A stretch of DNA of 64,000 bases from Mesorhizobium xinjiangense (GCF_009749525.1 NZ_WOAC01000005.1:124001-188000), one strand, 5' to 3'; shown: positions 1-7,490, numbered from the stretch's first letter. A program made the numbers and translations. Notes: a model not told the origin generated them from the sequence alone.

Positions 1-320
1 GTGGTGGCGTTGGCCAGCGCCGTGAGCCCGTTCAGGAAGCCAGGTGCCGAAACGGTCAGGCAGATGCCGGGGGTCTTTGTCAGATAACCCGCAATACCCG
101 CCGCATAACCGGCATGCTGTTCATGCCGGAAGGAAATGACGCGCATGCCTTGCGCCTGCGCCAGACGGCCGAGATCGGTGATCGGAATGCCGGGCACGCC
201 GTAGATCGTGTTGATGCCGTTAAGCTTGAGCGCGTCGATGACGAGATGAAAGCCATCCGTCAGTTCCTGCTCCGTCCCCCCGGACGAACCGGCCTGGTCG
301 ACTTTCGTGACGATTGTCAT
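1..320 (-). CDS. oxc: Oxalyl-CoA decarboxylase, N-terminal part (cut by window edge)
   Basis: Only the first 106 residues are visible; the gene runs off the left edge. The enzyme family is a thiamine-diphosphate-dependent decarboxylase that turns oxalyl-CoA into formyl-CoA and CO2 in the cytoplasm. The visible part covers the start of the TPP-enzyme N-terminal domain. It contains the segment [11 protein letters not shown] around residues 65-75, whose Glu67 is the expected cofactor-activating glutamate, followed by [12 protein letters not shown], a stretch typical of oxalyl-CoA decarboxylases. The ATG at 320 is preceded by an AGGAGGAAA ribosome site seven bases upstream. A GntR-type operator lies 153 bases upstream (473-489), so the gene probably has its own promoter. 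A generic TPP enzyme of the acetolactate synthase superfamily is the alternative, but the N-terminal motifs favour Oxc. Confidence 0.85.
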   Translation of the reverse strand, partial: MTIVTKVDQAGSSGGTEQELTDGFHLVIDALKLNGINTIYGVPGIPITDLGRLAQAQGMRVISFRHEQHAGYAAGIAGYLTKTPGICLTVSAPGFLNGLTALANAT

Positions 321-472
321 GGACGTGTTTCCTCCTCTTACGTCTGCTCGCCATTGTGTCGGCACGCACATCCCGACCGCCGGCATCCCACTCGGGCAAG
401 ATGTCGGGCCGACCGGCAGCATCGCGCCACCGGAAACAGGCCCTTTTTCGAAGCCGTCATCGATCTAAGCTC

Positions 473-489
473 TGGCATAACGAATGCCA
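473..489 (-). promoter_or_regulatory. GntR-type operator, site 1 (oxc promoter)
   Basis: TGGCATAACGAATGCCA is a perfect 6-bp inverted repeat around a 5-base centre. It is the most symmetrical copy, with the site at 4517, of a motif found seven times between 0.4 and 13.7 kb. FadR-subfamily GntR regulators commonly bind repeats of this size. It lies upstream of oxc on the minus strand. Confidence 0.65.
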
Positions 490-662
490 AAAGTCAAACC
501 TGGATCGACTGAAACGAGGACTGAAAAAGGCGCCGCATGCCGCGGCATTGCGGTGCCCGGTGGAGCGATGGCGACGAGGCGGCGGGATCGCGCATGGCGG
601 CGCGGTCGCCTGGAGCATGTCCCGCTCAAACGGAAGCGTGCGACCGGCAAGCCGCACGAAAA

Positions 663-691
663 AAGGGGCCGCTGACGATCAGCGACCCCTT
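663..691 (-). terminator. Rho-independent terminator of the first small gene
   Basis: The hairpin AAGGGG-cc-GCTGA-cga-TCAGC-ga-CCCCTT is followed on the minus strand by a run of six T residues. It ends the transcript of the 49-residue gene at 728-877 before oxc, which makes that gene a one-gene transcription unit. Confidence 0.7.
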
Positions 692-727
692 GAAAACGGT
701 ATTGGCGCCGGCAAGGCCGGTGATTTC

Positions 728-877
728 TCAAGCGTGGTGGCGTGCCGCATAGGGCGTGCCGGGCGCGGCGCCCTCGCGATGGAGAATGCGCCTGACGACG
801 TTGCCGAGCGCCAGCCCGAGATCGAGCCACCATTGGTCGCGCCTGGAAAGATGGTCGTGATTGCGCTGCGTATTCAT
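728..877 (-). CDS. Small WW/RR protein 1, 49 residues, unknown function
   Basis: I do not recognise this family. The ATG at 877 has a clear AGGAGA ribosome site, and longer versions of the frame lack one. The protein carries the pattern DQ-WW-x11-RR-x3-RE (W16, W17, R29, R30, R34, E35), which recurs with identical spacing in the 53-residue gene at 4817-4978. There is no signal peptide or convincing transmembrane helix; the WW-RR middle could form a short amphipathic helix. An operator begins exactly 71 bases upstream of the start codon, inside a 55-bp block that is repeated before the second small gene. A strong terminator follows. The conservation of spacing, promoter and terminator supports a real expressed gene. 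A regulatory RNA with an incidental frame is the alternative. Confidence 0.6.
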   Translation of the reverse strand: MNTQRNHDHLSRRDQWWLDLGLALGNVVRRILHREGAAPGTPYAARHHA

Positions 878-947
878 CTGTCTCTCCTGAAAACCTTGGA
901 GCCCATATTCGGCTCCCTTCCTATGGTTCTCATTTAATGCGCCGCCG

Positions 948-964
948 TGATATTTTGTATACCA
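948..964 (-). promoter_or_regulatory. GntR-type operator, site 2 (small gene 1 promoter)
   Basis: TGATATTTTGTATACCA matches the regulon motif, with ATACCA as the good half-site and TGATAT as the weaker one. On the minus strand it covers a TATACAAAAT stretch that could be the -10 element, so a bound repressor would block transcription of the gene at 728-877. Confidence 0.6.
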
Positions 965-1002
965 GATGCTGCATAGCACCTTCGCGCCTGCAGCATAGCT
1001 GG
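948..1002. repeat. 55-bp promoter block, copy 1
   Basis: This block is identical to 5049-5103 at 54 of 55 positions. It contains the operator and, beyond it, two direct copies of a GC(T/A)GCATAGC element about 20 bases apart. Both copies sit 71 bases upstream of a small WW/RR gene. The sequences on either side of the block are not alike, so selection or a recent local duplication of just this block is implied. Confidence 0.85.
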
Positions 1003-1145
1003 TCGCCTTGCCGGGCGGCTGCCGCGACGATCGCTGGGCCGATGGGATCGCTGTTGCAGCGAATCGCGGCAACGCAGCGCGCATTCCTGGCGGAGGGTAC
1101 CGGCGCCGGAGGCCAGTGACGGCAATTGCGGCCGGACAAATGAAA

Positions 1146-1173
1146 CGGCCGCCGCTCTTTCGAGCGGCGGCCG
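1146..1173 (-). terminator. Terminator of the tct operon
   Basis: A perfect 12-bp GC-rich stem (CGGCCGCCGCTC / GAGCGGCGGCCG) with a TTTC loop lies just downstream of the tctA stop. On the minus strand it is followed by TTTCATTT. It probably ends the tctC-tctB-tctA transcript. Confidence 0.7.
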
Positions 1174-1206
1174 GGGATCAAACCATTTTTGAGGAGCAGT
1201 CCCTTC

Positions 1207-2742
1207 CTACTCTCCGGCGGGGACCGCGCTGTCGTCGCGTTGCCGGTTGCGCCACCAGCGCAGTGCCAGCGGGTAAACGAAGAGCGCCACCGCGACCAGG
1301 ATGAAGATCGCCGACAGCGGCCGTTCGAGGAAGATCAGCGGATCGCCCTGCGACGACAGCAGCGACTGGCGCAGCGAACGTTCGGCCAGTGGGCCGAGAA
1401 CGATGGCCAGCACCGCCGGGGCGACCGGATAGTCGAGCTTGCGCAGCAGATAGCCGACGACGCCGAACAGCAGCATCAGCCACAGATCGTGCATGGTCTG
1501 GGTGGGCGCATAGCCGCCGACGATGCACAACACGAAGATGACCGGCGCCAGGATGGTGAATTTGAGCGTCAGCACCCGTACGAAGAGCGGGATCATGGCG
1601 ATGTTGAGGATCACCGCGAAGATATTGGCGATGTAGAGCGAGCCGATCAGGCCCCAGACGAAATCCGGATGCTCGGTGAACAGCAGCGGTCCGGGCCGCA
1701 AACCCCAGATGATCATGCCGCCGAGCAGGATCGCCGTCGTCGGCGAGCCGGGAATGCCAAGCGTGATCATCGGCAGCATGGAGCCGGTCGAGGCGGCGTT
1801 GTTGGCCGACTCTGGCGCGGCGATGCCCTTGATGTTGCCCTTGCCGAAGCTGTCGGGATCTTTCGACAGCGCCTTGGTCATGCCGTAGGCCATGAGCGAG
1901 CCGGGCGTGGCGCCGGCGGCCGGCAGGATGCCGACGAAATAGCCGAGCAGTCCGCTCAAGGATGCCGGGACGATGTACTCCTTGATGCGCCGGAGATGTT
2001 CCGCGATCGAGCCGAGGCCGGCGCGCACCCGATGCACCTGCACGTCGCCCTTGGTCTGCTCGAGCGTCCACAGCATCTCGCCGATGCCGTAGATGCCGAT
2101 TGCCAGGACGAGGAAGTTCACGCCATGAAAGAAGCCCGAAATGTCGAAGAAGATCAGGCGCGGCTTGCCCGAGATGATGTCGAGGCCGATCGTTGCCAGG
2201 ATGAGGCCGATGGCGATGGAGCCGATGGTCTTGGCGATATCGTCTCCACCCAGGCCGACAAAGGTGGCGAATGCCAGCATCATCAGGGCGAATTCTTCCG
2301 CCGGACCGAATTTGAGGGCGAAGGCGGCGAGCGGCGGGGCGAAGAAGGTGAACAGGACGACCGAGATCGTGCCGCCGACGAAGGAGGCGATCGCCGCCGT
2401 CAGGAGTGCCTGGTCGGCCTTGCCCGACTGCGCCATCGGCCGCCCGTCAAAGACCGTGGCGACGGCCGTCGATGCGCCGGGAATGCCGAGCGTGATCGAC
2501 GACACCGCGCCGCCATACATGGCGCCGTAATAGACGGCGGCGAGGAAGATGATGGCGGCGTCCGGCGGCACGAGGAAGGTCACCGGCAGCAGGATCGCAA
2601 CGCCGTTCACCGAGCCCAGTCCAGGCATCGCTCCGACGAACAGGCCGATGAGGCAGCCGATGACGAGCATGGAAAGATTGAGCGGTTGAAGGGCCTCGGC
2701 CAGACCGCCCATGAGCGGGATAAGTATCGACTCCATTGCCAT
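1207..2742 (-). CDS. tctA: Tripartite tricarboxylate transporter, large permease TctA
   Basis: This 511-residue protein is the large membrane subunit (about 11-12 helices) of a TTT-family secondary importer in the inner membrane. Members move citrate, tartrate, tricarballylate, terephthalate and similar acids, powered by an ion gradient. Family marks include the N-terminal GLAEALQPLNLSMLVIGCLIGLFVGAMPG region and glycine/proline-rich repeats such as LGIPGAST and LGIPGSPTTAIL. The length is usual for TctA. Start ATG at 2742 with a GAAGG site. It is the last gene of a minus-strand operon read tctC, tctB, tctA; this order and the shared terminator support one transcript. The substrate cannot be read from the sequence; the neighbouring oxc and CoA-ligase genes suggest a di- or tricarboxylate. 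Confidence 0.93.
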   Translation of the reverse strand: MAMESILIPLMGGLAEALQPLNLSMLVIGCLIGLFVGAMPGLGSVNGVAILLPVTFLVPPDAAIIFLAAVYYGAMYGGAVSSITLGIPGASTAVATVFDGRPMAQSGKADQALLTAAIASFVGGTISVVLFTFFAPPLAAFALKFGPAEEFALMMLAFATFVGLGGDDIAKTIGSIAIGLILATIGLDIISGKPRLIFFDISGFFHGVNFLVLAIGIYGIGEMLWTLEQTKGDVQVHRVRAGLGSIAEHLRRIKEYIVPASLSGLLGYFVGILPAAGATPGSLMAYGMTKALSKDPDSFGKGNIKGIAAPESANNAASTGSMLPMITLGIPGSPTTAILLGGMIIWGLRPGPLLFTEHPDFVWGLIGSLYIANIFAVILNIAMIPLFVRVLTLKFTILAPVIFVLCIVGGYAPTQTMHDLWLMLLFGVVGYLLRKLDYPVAPAVLAIVLGPLAERSLRQSLLSSQGDPLIFLERPLSAIFILVAVALFVYPLALRWWRNRQRDDSAVPAGE

Positions 2743-2823
2743 TACCTTCTCGAGTTTCGGTCAGCGGGCGTCGCGTTGCGCGAATGCCGGCGGCTGGAAT
2801 TCGTCGTGCGCTAGTGTCGTGCG

Positions 2824-3330
2824 CTAGTAGAGAAACTGGTACAGCGGATAGAACAGCGGCTCGGTGATGCCTTTTGGCAAAGGAATGGTCATCAGATATT
2901 CGAAGAAGAAGAAGACGAATGTCGGTATGAAAACCATAAGGGTGATCGACAAAGTCCAGGAATGGCCGCCGATAAATCTCAGATAGAAAAGAAGAAAGGC
3001 CATAAGCGAGACGTACATGCCGAAATAGTGCGAAGCCAGGAGCAGGAAGAACAGGGCGAGCACGGTCAAGCCGACGATCTGCACCGTGTCGCGGTCCACA
3101 AACGCCTCATCGGAGCGCGACTGCGGCGTGGCGCGCAGGAACCACCGCACCAGCGTGGCGATGCTCGAGAGAAGCATGATGACTGCAAGCCAGAAGGGCC
3201 AGAAGCCCGAGCCCGGTCCGGCGCCGGGAATCCAGCCCACAGACAGGCCGTCCGCGCTCTTCCACATGAGCCCGAGCGAAGCCAGAATGAGAAGGATCGA
3301 TGCAGTGAACTCGGCCGTGCGAACGGTCAT
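2824..3330 (-). CDS. tctB: Tripartite tricarboxylate transporter, small subunit TctB
   Basis: This 168-residue membrane protein has four hydrophobic segments, as expected for the small TctB subunit that pairs with TctA. The ATG at 3330 is preceded by GGGAGGAG with good spacing. The open frame extends upstream to 3417, but that extension has no ribosome site and no hydrophobic start, so I reject it. It lies between tctC and tctA on the same strand. TctB subunits are poorly conserved, so recognition rests on length, topology and position. Confidence 0.88.
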   Translation of the reverse strand: MTVRTAEFTASILLILASLGLMWKSADGLSVGWIPGAGPGSGFWPFWLAVIMLLSSIATLVRWFLRATPQSRSDEAFVDRDTVQIVGLTVLALFFLLLASHYFGMYVSLMAFLLFYLRFIGGHSWTLSITLMVFIPTFVFFFFEYLMTIPLPKGITEPLFYPLYQFLY

Positions 3331-3444
3331 GGCAATAACTCCTCCCAGAGCGCCGGTAGGTGGGATGCGTGGTTGAGCTGCACGCATGAAATCGGCCCCA
3401 GGAGCTGCCTTGCGCACGCCCCCGGGGCCAGATCGTTCAGCCGG

Positions 3445-4437
3445 TCATTCTCCGGCGATGGCGCCGGCACCGACCTTGGCGATCAGAGCCTTGTGGCGCT
3501 CGAGCTGCTGCTTGTGGAATTCACCCAGATCCGCGCCGCCGGCGAATTCGTCGCAGGTCAGACCGTCGGACTTGCAGAAATCCTGCCATTCCTGGGAATT
3601 GAACAGTTCCTCGAACAGGGCCGTGTACCAGGCCTGCGCTTCGGGAGACATTCCGGGCGGACCGTTGACCGAGCGCTGCATGTAGTAGACCAGGTCGTGC
3701 CCGGCCTCCTTTGCGGTCGGCACGTCGGGGAAGGCCTCCATGCGCTCGTCGGTGAACTGGACGAGCGGCTTGCTCTGCCCGGCGCGGAAGAACTCCATCT
3801 GCTCGGCCGGGTTGTTGACGGTGGTCATGATATGCTTGCCGACGAGGCTCTTGGCCACGTCCCCTCCGCCGGGGAAGGGAATGTAGGTGACGTCGGCGTT
3901 GAACTCTGCCTCGAGCATGGCGAACAGGATGGAATCCTCCTGGCCGGTGCCGGTACCTCCGACCGTCCAATCCTTGTTCATCTTGGCGACCTGGGATCCC
4001 CAGGTCTCGAAATCCGATATTTCCGAATCGGCCGGCACCCACAACAGGAACGTGTCGATGGCCATGCGTGCGATCGGCGTGAATTCGGAGATGTCCACGC
4101 CCAGTCCCTCCTGGACGAGCGGCGTGGTGTAGAAGCTGTTCAATGTGACGAGCAGCGTGTGGTCGTCGCCCGCCTTGTCCTTTATGTAGCGCAACGCCTC
4201 GGCACCCGATCCACCCGGCTTGTTGATCGGGATGAACGGCATTGCCGACAGGTCCTTCTTCTCGATCAGGCCCTGCATGAGACGCGCGATCTGGTCGGCG
4301 CCGCCGCCCGTTCCCGCCATGATGATGAATTCGACCGGTTTCCTGGGTTGCCAATCGGCCAGTGCCGGTGTCGTGGCCACGCACGCGGCCGCGACCGAAA
4401 ATGCGACCCCTGCACTCAGTGATCTGAAATCTGCCAT
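3445..4437 (-). CDS. tctC: Tripartite tricarboxylate transporter, periplasmic binding protein TctC
   Basis: This 330-residue protein begins with a clear Sec signal peptide ending near residue 27 (TTPALA). The mature part matches the TctC/Bug family: the KPVEFIIMAGTGGGADQIARLM opening and the mid-protein GTGTGQEDSILFAML segment are in the usual places. The family binds carboxylates in the periplasm and hands them to TctAB. Start ATG at 4437 with GGGAGGAAA upstream. It is the first gene of the operon. A near-perfect operator at 4517-4533, about 80 bases upstream, ties its expression to the GntR regulon. Confidence 0.93.
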   Translation of the reverse strand: MADFRSLSAGVAFSVAAACVATTPALADWQPRKPVEFIIMAGTGGGADQIARLMQGLIEKKDLSAMPFIPINKPGGSGAEALRYIKDKAGDDHTLLVTLNSFYTTPLVQEGLGVDISEFTPIARMAIDTFLLWVPADSEISDFETWGSQVAKMNKDWTVGGTGTGQEDSILFAMLEAEFNADVTYIPFPGGGDVAKSLVGKHIMTTVNNPAEQMEFFRAGQSKPLVQFTDERMEAFPDVPTAKEAGHDLVYYMQRSVNGPPGMSPEAQAWYTALFEELFNSQEWQDFCKSDGLTCDEFAGGADLGEFHKQQLERHKALIAKVGAGAIAGE

Positions 4438-4516
4438 TCGATTTCCTCCCTTTGTCTGAGCGAGTCCAGGGGGATGTCTTCGGCTGTATTGTACCCTTGG
4501 GTCGCTCAGCTTCCTA

Positions 4517-4533
4517 TGGCATTTTGTATGCCA
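4517..4533 (-). promoter_or_regulatory. GntR-type operator, site 3 (tctC promoter)
   Basis: TGGCATTTTGTATGCCA is a perfect 6-bp inverted repeat around TTTGT and serves as the reference copy of the regulon motif. It precedes tctC on the minus strand. Confidence 0.7.
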
Positions 4534-4740
4534 ATGGCGATGTCACAATATGCTCGAAGCAAAGTCAAGTGGCAAAGCGTTGTGCGGCGCGTCATTGGTG
4601 TGGCGCAGTTTGCCGCCCGGCAACCAGAATTGAGCCCAGATTGATGTCCGGTGCTCGAAGGGTTTTTGGAGTTCATGCCTTGGGATGCGGGGCCTGTTTC
4701 GGCGGCGTTTCTCAACCGGTCTTAGCCCCTCAGAAACGAA

Positions 4741-4775
4741 GAAAGCCCCACCACTTGATCAGCGATGGGGCTTTC
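4741..4775 (-). terminator. Terminator of the second small gene
   Basis: A perfect 10-bp stem GAAAGCCCCA / TGGGGCTTTC closes the transcript of the gene at 4817-4978 and shields tctC from read-through. The T-tract on the minus strand is broken (TTTCTTCGTTT), so strength is uncertain. Confidence 0.6.
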
Positions 4776-4816
4776 AGACGGTGTCATCGACGGCCATGTC
4801 GAATGGGGCAGGCGCC

Positions 4817-4978
4817 TTACTTTCGGCGGCGGGACGGAGCCGGCCAGGGCGCGCCCATAACGATGTTTTCCCTGTTCGACATGCGTCGGAAAAAGGTCGA
4901 CACCGCGTCGGCAATCCCATGCCACCAGGCTTGCTGATCCACAACGACGACGCTATCGGGCTTGTAGTGCATGTTCAT
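4817..4978 (-). CDS. Small WW/RR protein 2, 53 residues, unknown function
   Basis: This is a paralogue of the gene at 728-877. It shares D-Q, then W18 W19, R31 R32, R36 E37 with the same WW-x11-RR-x3-RE spacing, although the rest of the sequence differs. ATG at 4978 has a GAGGAGA site. The operator again begins exactly 71 bases upstream of the start, within the second copy of the 55-bp block. A terminator follows. It is transcribed away from the flavin amine oxidase gene. No signal peptide or clear membrane segment is seen. Function unknown; co-regulation with acid transport and CoA activation is inferred from the operator only. Confidence 0.6.
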   Translation of the reverse strand: MNMHYKPDSVVVVDQQAWWHGIADAVSTFFRRMSNRENIVMGAPWPAPSRRRK

Positions 4979-5048
4979 CGTCTTCTCCTCGAAGGTATCC
5001 GGCCGTTGCGTGGCCTCAAATCGATGACAGACACATAAGCCGTCGTTC

Positions 5049-5065
5049 TGATATTTTGTATACCA
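5049..5065 (-). promoter_or_regulatory. GntR-type operator, site 4 (small gene 2 promoter)
   Basis: TGATATTTTGTATACCA is identical to the site at 948-964 and is at the same 71-base distance from its small gene. It may also influence the divergent oxidase gene. Confidence 0.6.
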
Positions 5066-5103
5066 GATGCTGCATAGCACCTTCGCGCTTGCAGCATAGC
5101 TGG
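5049..5103. repeat. 55-bp promoter block, copy 2
   Basis: Second copy of the block at 948-1002; a single C/T difference separates them. It includes the operator and two direct GC(T/A)GCATAGC elements. Confidence 0.85.
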
Positions 5104-5279
5104 AAGCAGTCGTCTGAAATCGTCCTGGAAGCCGTGACGATCCTTCGAGAATGTCCAGGGCCTCGCCGGTGGACGGCCCGCTGGCCGATCGCATCAATCG
5201 AACGCGCACACCGCCACAACCGTATTTCGGTCCCGTTGTGCCAGGGTTTGGCGATCCATACGCCATCGGGGCCATTTGC

Positions 5280-5307
5280 TTGACATGGCTACCCGTCGTC
5301 ATAGGCT
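5280..5307 (+). promoter_or_regulatory. Possible promoter of the flavin amine oxidase gene
   Basis: TTGACA at 5280-5285 and TAGGCT at 5302-5307, spaced by 16 bases, lie about 40 bases before the ATG at 5349. The -35 is perfect, the -10 weak. The degenerate repeat at 5249-5265 is just upstream. Confidence 0.35.
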
Positions 5308-5348
5308 GCTACGTGCAATTGGTTCCACGTCGCTCGGAAGGATAGAAA

Positions 5349-6950
5349 ATGCTGCAAGATACCCCTCTTGCCGGCTTGAGCCGGCGCAATCTTCTATCGT
5401 TGATCGGAATGACGGCGGGCAGCGCGGCCATGTATCATGCCATGACCACGCTGGGCCTGGCGCGGGAGTCGGGCTACAAGGGGCCCGTCAAGCTCGAGGG
5501 CGACCCGAAGGGTGCATCGGTCCTGATACTCGGAGCGGGACTGGCGGGCATGACCGCGGCGCTGGAACTGCGTCAGGCCGGCTACAATGTCCAGATCCTC
5601 GAATACAACAATCGCGCCGGCGGCCGGAACTGGACCATACGCGGCGGCGACACCGTCACCGAACTGGGCGGCGCGACCCAGGAATGCGAATTCGACGACG
5701 GGCTCTACATCAATCCCGGTCCGTGGCGGATTCCCTATCACCACAACGGGCTTCTTGCCTATTGCAAACGCCTGGGGGTGAGGCTGGAGCCCTTCCAGCA
5801 GCTCAATCACAACGCCTTCCTGCATTCGAGCAAGGCGTTCGGCGGCAAGCCGCAGCGGGTCCGCGATATCAAGACGGATCTTCAGGGGCATGTTTCGGAA
5901 CTGCTGGCCAAGGTGACGCAGAAGGGCCAACTCGAAGGCGACGTCACCAAGGAAGACCAGGAGATGCTGCTGGAGGCGCTTCGTTCCTGGGGCGCGCTCG
6001 ACAAGGACTTCGCCTACAAGGAGAGCCTTCATACAAGCGAGTTCCGCGGTTTCGAAAAGGATCCAGGCGGCGGCCTCGGCGCCGCACCCGTCCCCAGCAA
6101 GCCGATCGATCTTTCCGACATCCTGAGTTCGGGCCTTTGGAACAGTCTGGCGAACTTCGCGCTCTACGAGTTCCAGACAACCATGTTCGAGCCGCTCGGC
6201 GGCATCGACATGATCGGTCAGGCCTTCGTCAGGGAAGTCGGCGACCTGATCACCTACAACGCCAAGGTCACCAAGATCGAGCAGGACGACAACGGCGTCA
6301 CCGCCTATTACGAGGACACCCAGAATCCCGGGACAATGCAGCAGGCCAGTGCCGACTGGTGCATCTGCACCATTCCGCTGACGATCCTGAGCCAGATCGA
6401 CATCAATGTCGGAGGCCCCATGCAGGCGGCGATCGAAGCCGTGCCCTACGCCTCCTCGGTCAAGGTCGGCCTGCAGTTCAAGCGCCGCTTCTGGGAAGAG
6501 GATGATCTGATCTTCGGCGGCGTCAGCTACACCGACCTGCCGATCTCGCAGATCTCCTACCCCAGCACCGACTTCAACACCGCCGGCAAGGGCATTCTGC
6601 TCGGGTGCTACACCTGGAACGGGCCGAACTCCTACGAGTTCACCTCGATGGCGCCCGAGGAGCGGGTCAGGAAGGCCGTCGAATACGGCGCGCAGATCCA
6701 TCCGCAATACAAGGACGAATTCGAGACCGGCGTGTCCTGGGCCTGGCACCGTTCGCCGTTCACTCTCGGCTGCGCCGGCGACTGGACGGACGAGATGCGA
6801 AAGGAGCACTATGACAATCTCTGCCAGATCGACGGCCGCATCGTCCTTGCCGGCGAACACGCCTCCTACATTCCGGCATGGATGGAGGGTGCGATCCTGT
6901 CGTCGCTGGATGCGATAACGCGGCTGCATCAGCGCGTGATGGCGGGCTGA
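5349..6950 (+). CDS. Tat-exported flavin monoamine oxidase/dehydrogenase
   Basis: This 533-residue FAD protein belongs to the flavin amine oxidase family, which oxidises amines or amino acids to imines. Residues 11-16 (SRRNLL) plus the following hydrophobic stretch form a twin-arginine signal, so it should act outside the cytoplasm. The dinucleotide-binding glycines GAGLAG are at 62-67, followed by the acidic ILEYNNRAGGRN motif, and the C-terminal FAD motif AGEHASYIPAWMEGAI is near 500-515. ATG at 5349 has a GGAAGGATAG site. A c-type cytochrome gene follows 49 bases later, which suggests electrons go to cytochrome c rather than oxygen, as is known for the nicotine enzyme NicA2 and its CycN. 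The amine substrate is unknown. Confidence 0.85.
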   Translation: MLQDTPLAGLSRRNLLSLIGMTAGSAAMYHAMTTLGLARESGYKGPVKLEGDPKGASVLILGAGLAGMTAALELRQAGYNVQILEYNNRAGGRNWTIRGGDTVTELGGATQECEFDDGLYINPGPWRIPYHHNGLLAYCKRLGVRLEPFQQLNHNAFLHSSKAFGGKPQRVRDIKTDLQGHVSELLAKVTQKGQLEGDVTKEDQEMLLEALRSWGALDKDFAYKESLHTSEFRGFEKDPGGGLGAAPVPSKPIDLSDILSSGLWNSLANFALYEFQTTMFEPLGGIDMIGQAFVREVGDLITYNAKVTKIEQDDNGVTAYYEDTQNPGTMQQASADWCICTIPLTILSQIDINVGGPMQAAIEAVPYASSVKVGLQFKRRFWEEDDLIFGGVSYTDLPISQISYPSTDFNTAGKGILLGCYTWNGPNSYEFTSMAPEERVRKAVEYGAQIHPQYKDEFETGVSWAWHRSPFTLGCAGDWTDEMRKEHYDNLCQIDGRIVLAGEHASYIPAWMEGAILSSLDAITRLHQRVMAG

Positions 6951-6999
6951 ACCCATGGCGATCCATCCTTTCCCCCCTGATTTCGCGAGGCATGTCACC

Positions 7000-7413
7000 A
7001 TGACCAGACAATTCATTCGGCCTTTCGGCCTCATCGCTGCTTCAGCATTGGCAACCGCACTGGCCCCCTCGGGCGCCCTTGCCGACTCGGCCGGCATCAC
7101 ATTCAGTGAAGGCGGCAAGTTCACCGCTCAAACCGGTGAAGCGCTGTATGCCAGCGTTTGTGCGGCCTGCCACATGGACAAGGGACAAGGCGCGGTCGGC
7201 GCCGGCTATTACCCGGCGCTTGCCGACAACGAAAATCTCGAGGCCGGCGGCTATCCTCTCTACGTGATGCTGCATGGCCTGAAGGGCATGCCGCCGGTCG
7301 GTCAGATGATGAGCGACGAGCAGGTCGCCGCCGTGGTCAATTATGTCCGGACCCATTTCGGCAACGACTATACGGACGAGGTGACGGCGGAAGACGTCGC
7401 GAGCACCCGGTAG
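7000..7413 (+). CDS. Periplasmic c-type cytochrome, likely electron acceptor of the flavin enzyme
   Basis: This 137-residue protein has a Sec signal peptide ending near residue 28 (SGALA). A single haem site CAACH is at 54-58, and the likely sixth ligand is Met97 in GLKGMPPVGQMM, the class I arrangement. I chose ATG 7000, which has GCGAGG upstream and gives a clean signal peptide; the frame is open from an ATG at 6955, which would put 15 extra residues before the signal. It lies 49 bases after the Tat-exported amine oxidase, on the same strand, and the two probably form an operon and a redox pair in the periplasm. The protein is small for a terminal-oxidase subunit, which fits a soluble carrier. 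Confidence 0.88.
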   Translation: MTRQFIRPFGLIAASALATALAPSGALADSAGITFSEGGKFTAQTGEALYASVCAACHMDKGQGAVGAGYYPALADNENLEAGGYPLYVMLHGLKGMPPVGQMMSDEQVAAVVNYVRTHFGNDYTDEVTAEDVASTR

Positions 7414-7441
7414 GCGACAGCACGCCACTCGACAAAAGGAA

Positions 7442-7462
7442 GCGGGCCCGAAATGGGCCCGC
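7442..7462. terminator. Bidirectional terminator between convergent genes
   Basis: The hairpin GCGGGCCC-GAAAT-GGGCCCGC sits in the 77-base gap between the convergent cytochrome and Nramp-fold genes. It has no long T-run, so it may act as a stem-loop barrier for both transcripts. Confidence 0.5.
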
Positions 7463-7490
7463 CCGAAGTCTCTGCCGATTGGCCGGCTGT

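Larger units (their letters stand above)
321..727. other. Intergenic region upstream of oxc
   Basis: This 407-base gap has no convincing gene. It holds the oxc ribosome site and a long leader next to 320, a 17-bp operator at 473-489, a degenerate repeat-like stretch around 612-650 (GCTCAAACGGAAGCG, resembling the hairpin at 18455-18478), and an intrinsic terminator at 663-691 that closes the small gene at 728-877. The overlapping open frames here on both strands lack ribosome sites and look like GC-rich chance frames. Confidence 0.6.
878..1206. other. Intergenic region between small gene 1 and tctA
   Basis: This 329-base gap holds the 5' leader of the small gene (with a short hairpin near 898-917), the 55-bp repeated promoter block at 948-1002 and the tct terminator at 1146-1173. 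The stretch 1003-1145 shows no gene or recognisable signal. Confidence 0.6.
4438..4816. other. Intergenic region between tctC and small gene 2
   Basis: This 379-base gap holds the tctC leader, the operator at 4517-4533 and a terminator at 4741-4775 for the small gene at 4817-4978. I see no gene in 4550-4740; the frames there lack ribosome sites. Confidence 0.6.
4979..5348. other. Divergent intergenic region, small gene 2 / flavin amine oxidase
   Basis: This 370-base region holds the small-gene leader, the 55-bp block at 5049-5103, a weak operator-like repeat TGGCG-N7-CGCCA at 5249-5265, and a possible promoter for the oxidase at 5280-5307. The stretch 5104-5240 shows nothing I can name. Confidence 0.55.

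Noticed and set aside
728-877. Small gene 1 as a PqqA or DUF1127-type peptide
   Set aside because: It lacks the Glu/Tyr pair of PqqA and the DUF1127 tryptophan/arginine arrangement; only its size is similar.
1189-2814. Long plus-strand frame (541 codons) opposite tctA
   Set aside because: It is antisense to a clear TctA gene, is rich in D, R, H and Q as expected of a GC-rich shadow frame, and has no ribosome site.
948-5103. The 55-bp repeats as ends of a transposon carrying tctABC
   Set aside because: They are direct, not inverted, no transposase or target duplication is seen, and both copies hold a regulatory site in the same position relative to a gene.
5249-5265. Eighth GntR operator before the flavin amine oxidase
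   Set aside because: TGGCG-N7-CGCCA keeps only the outer bases of the motif and lacks the AT...AT core, so I do not count it as a site.
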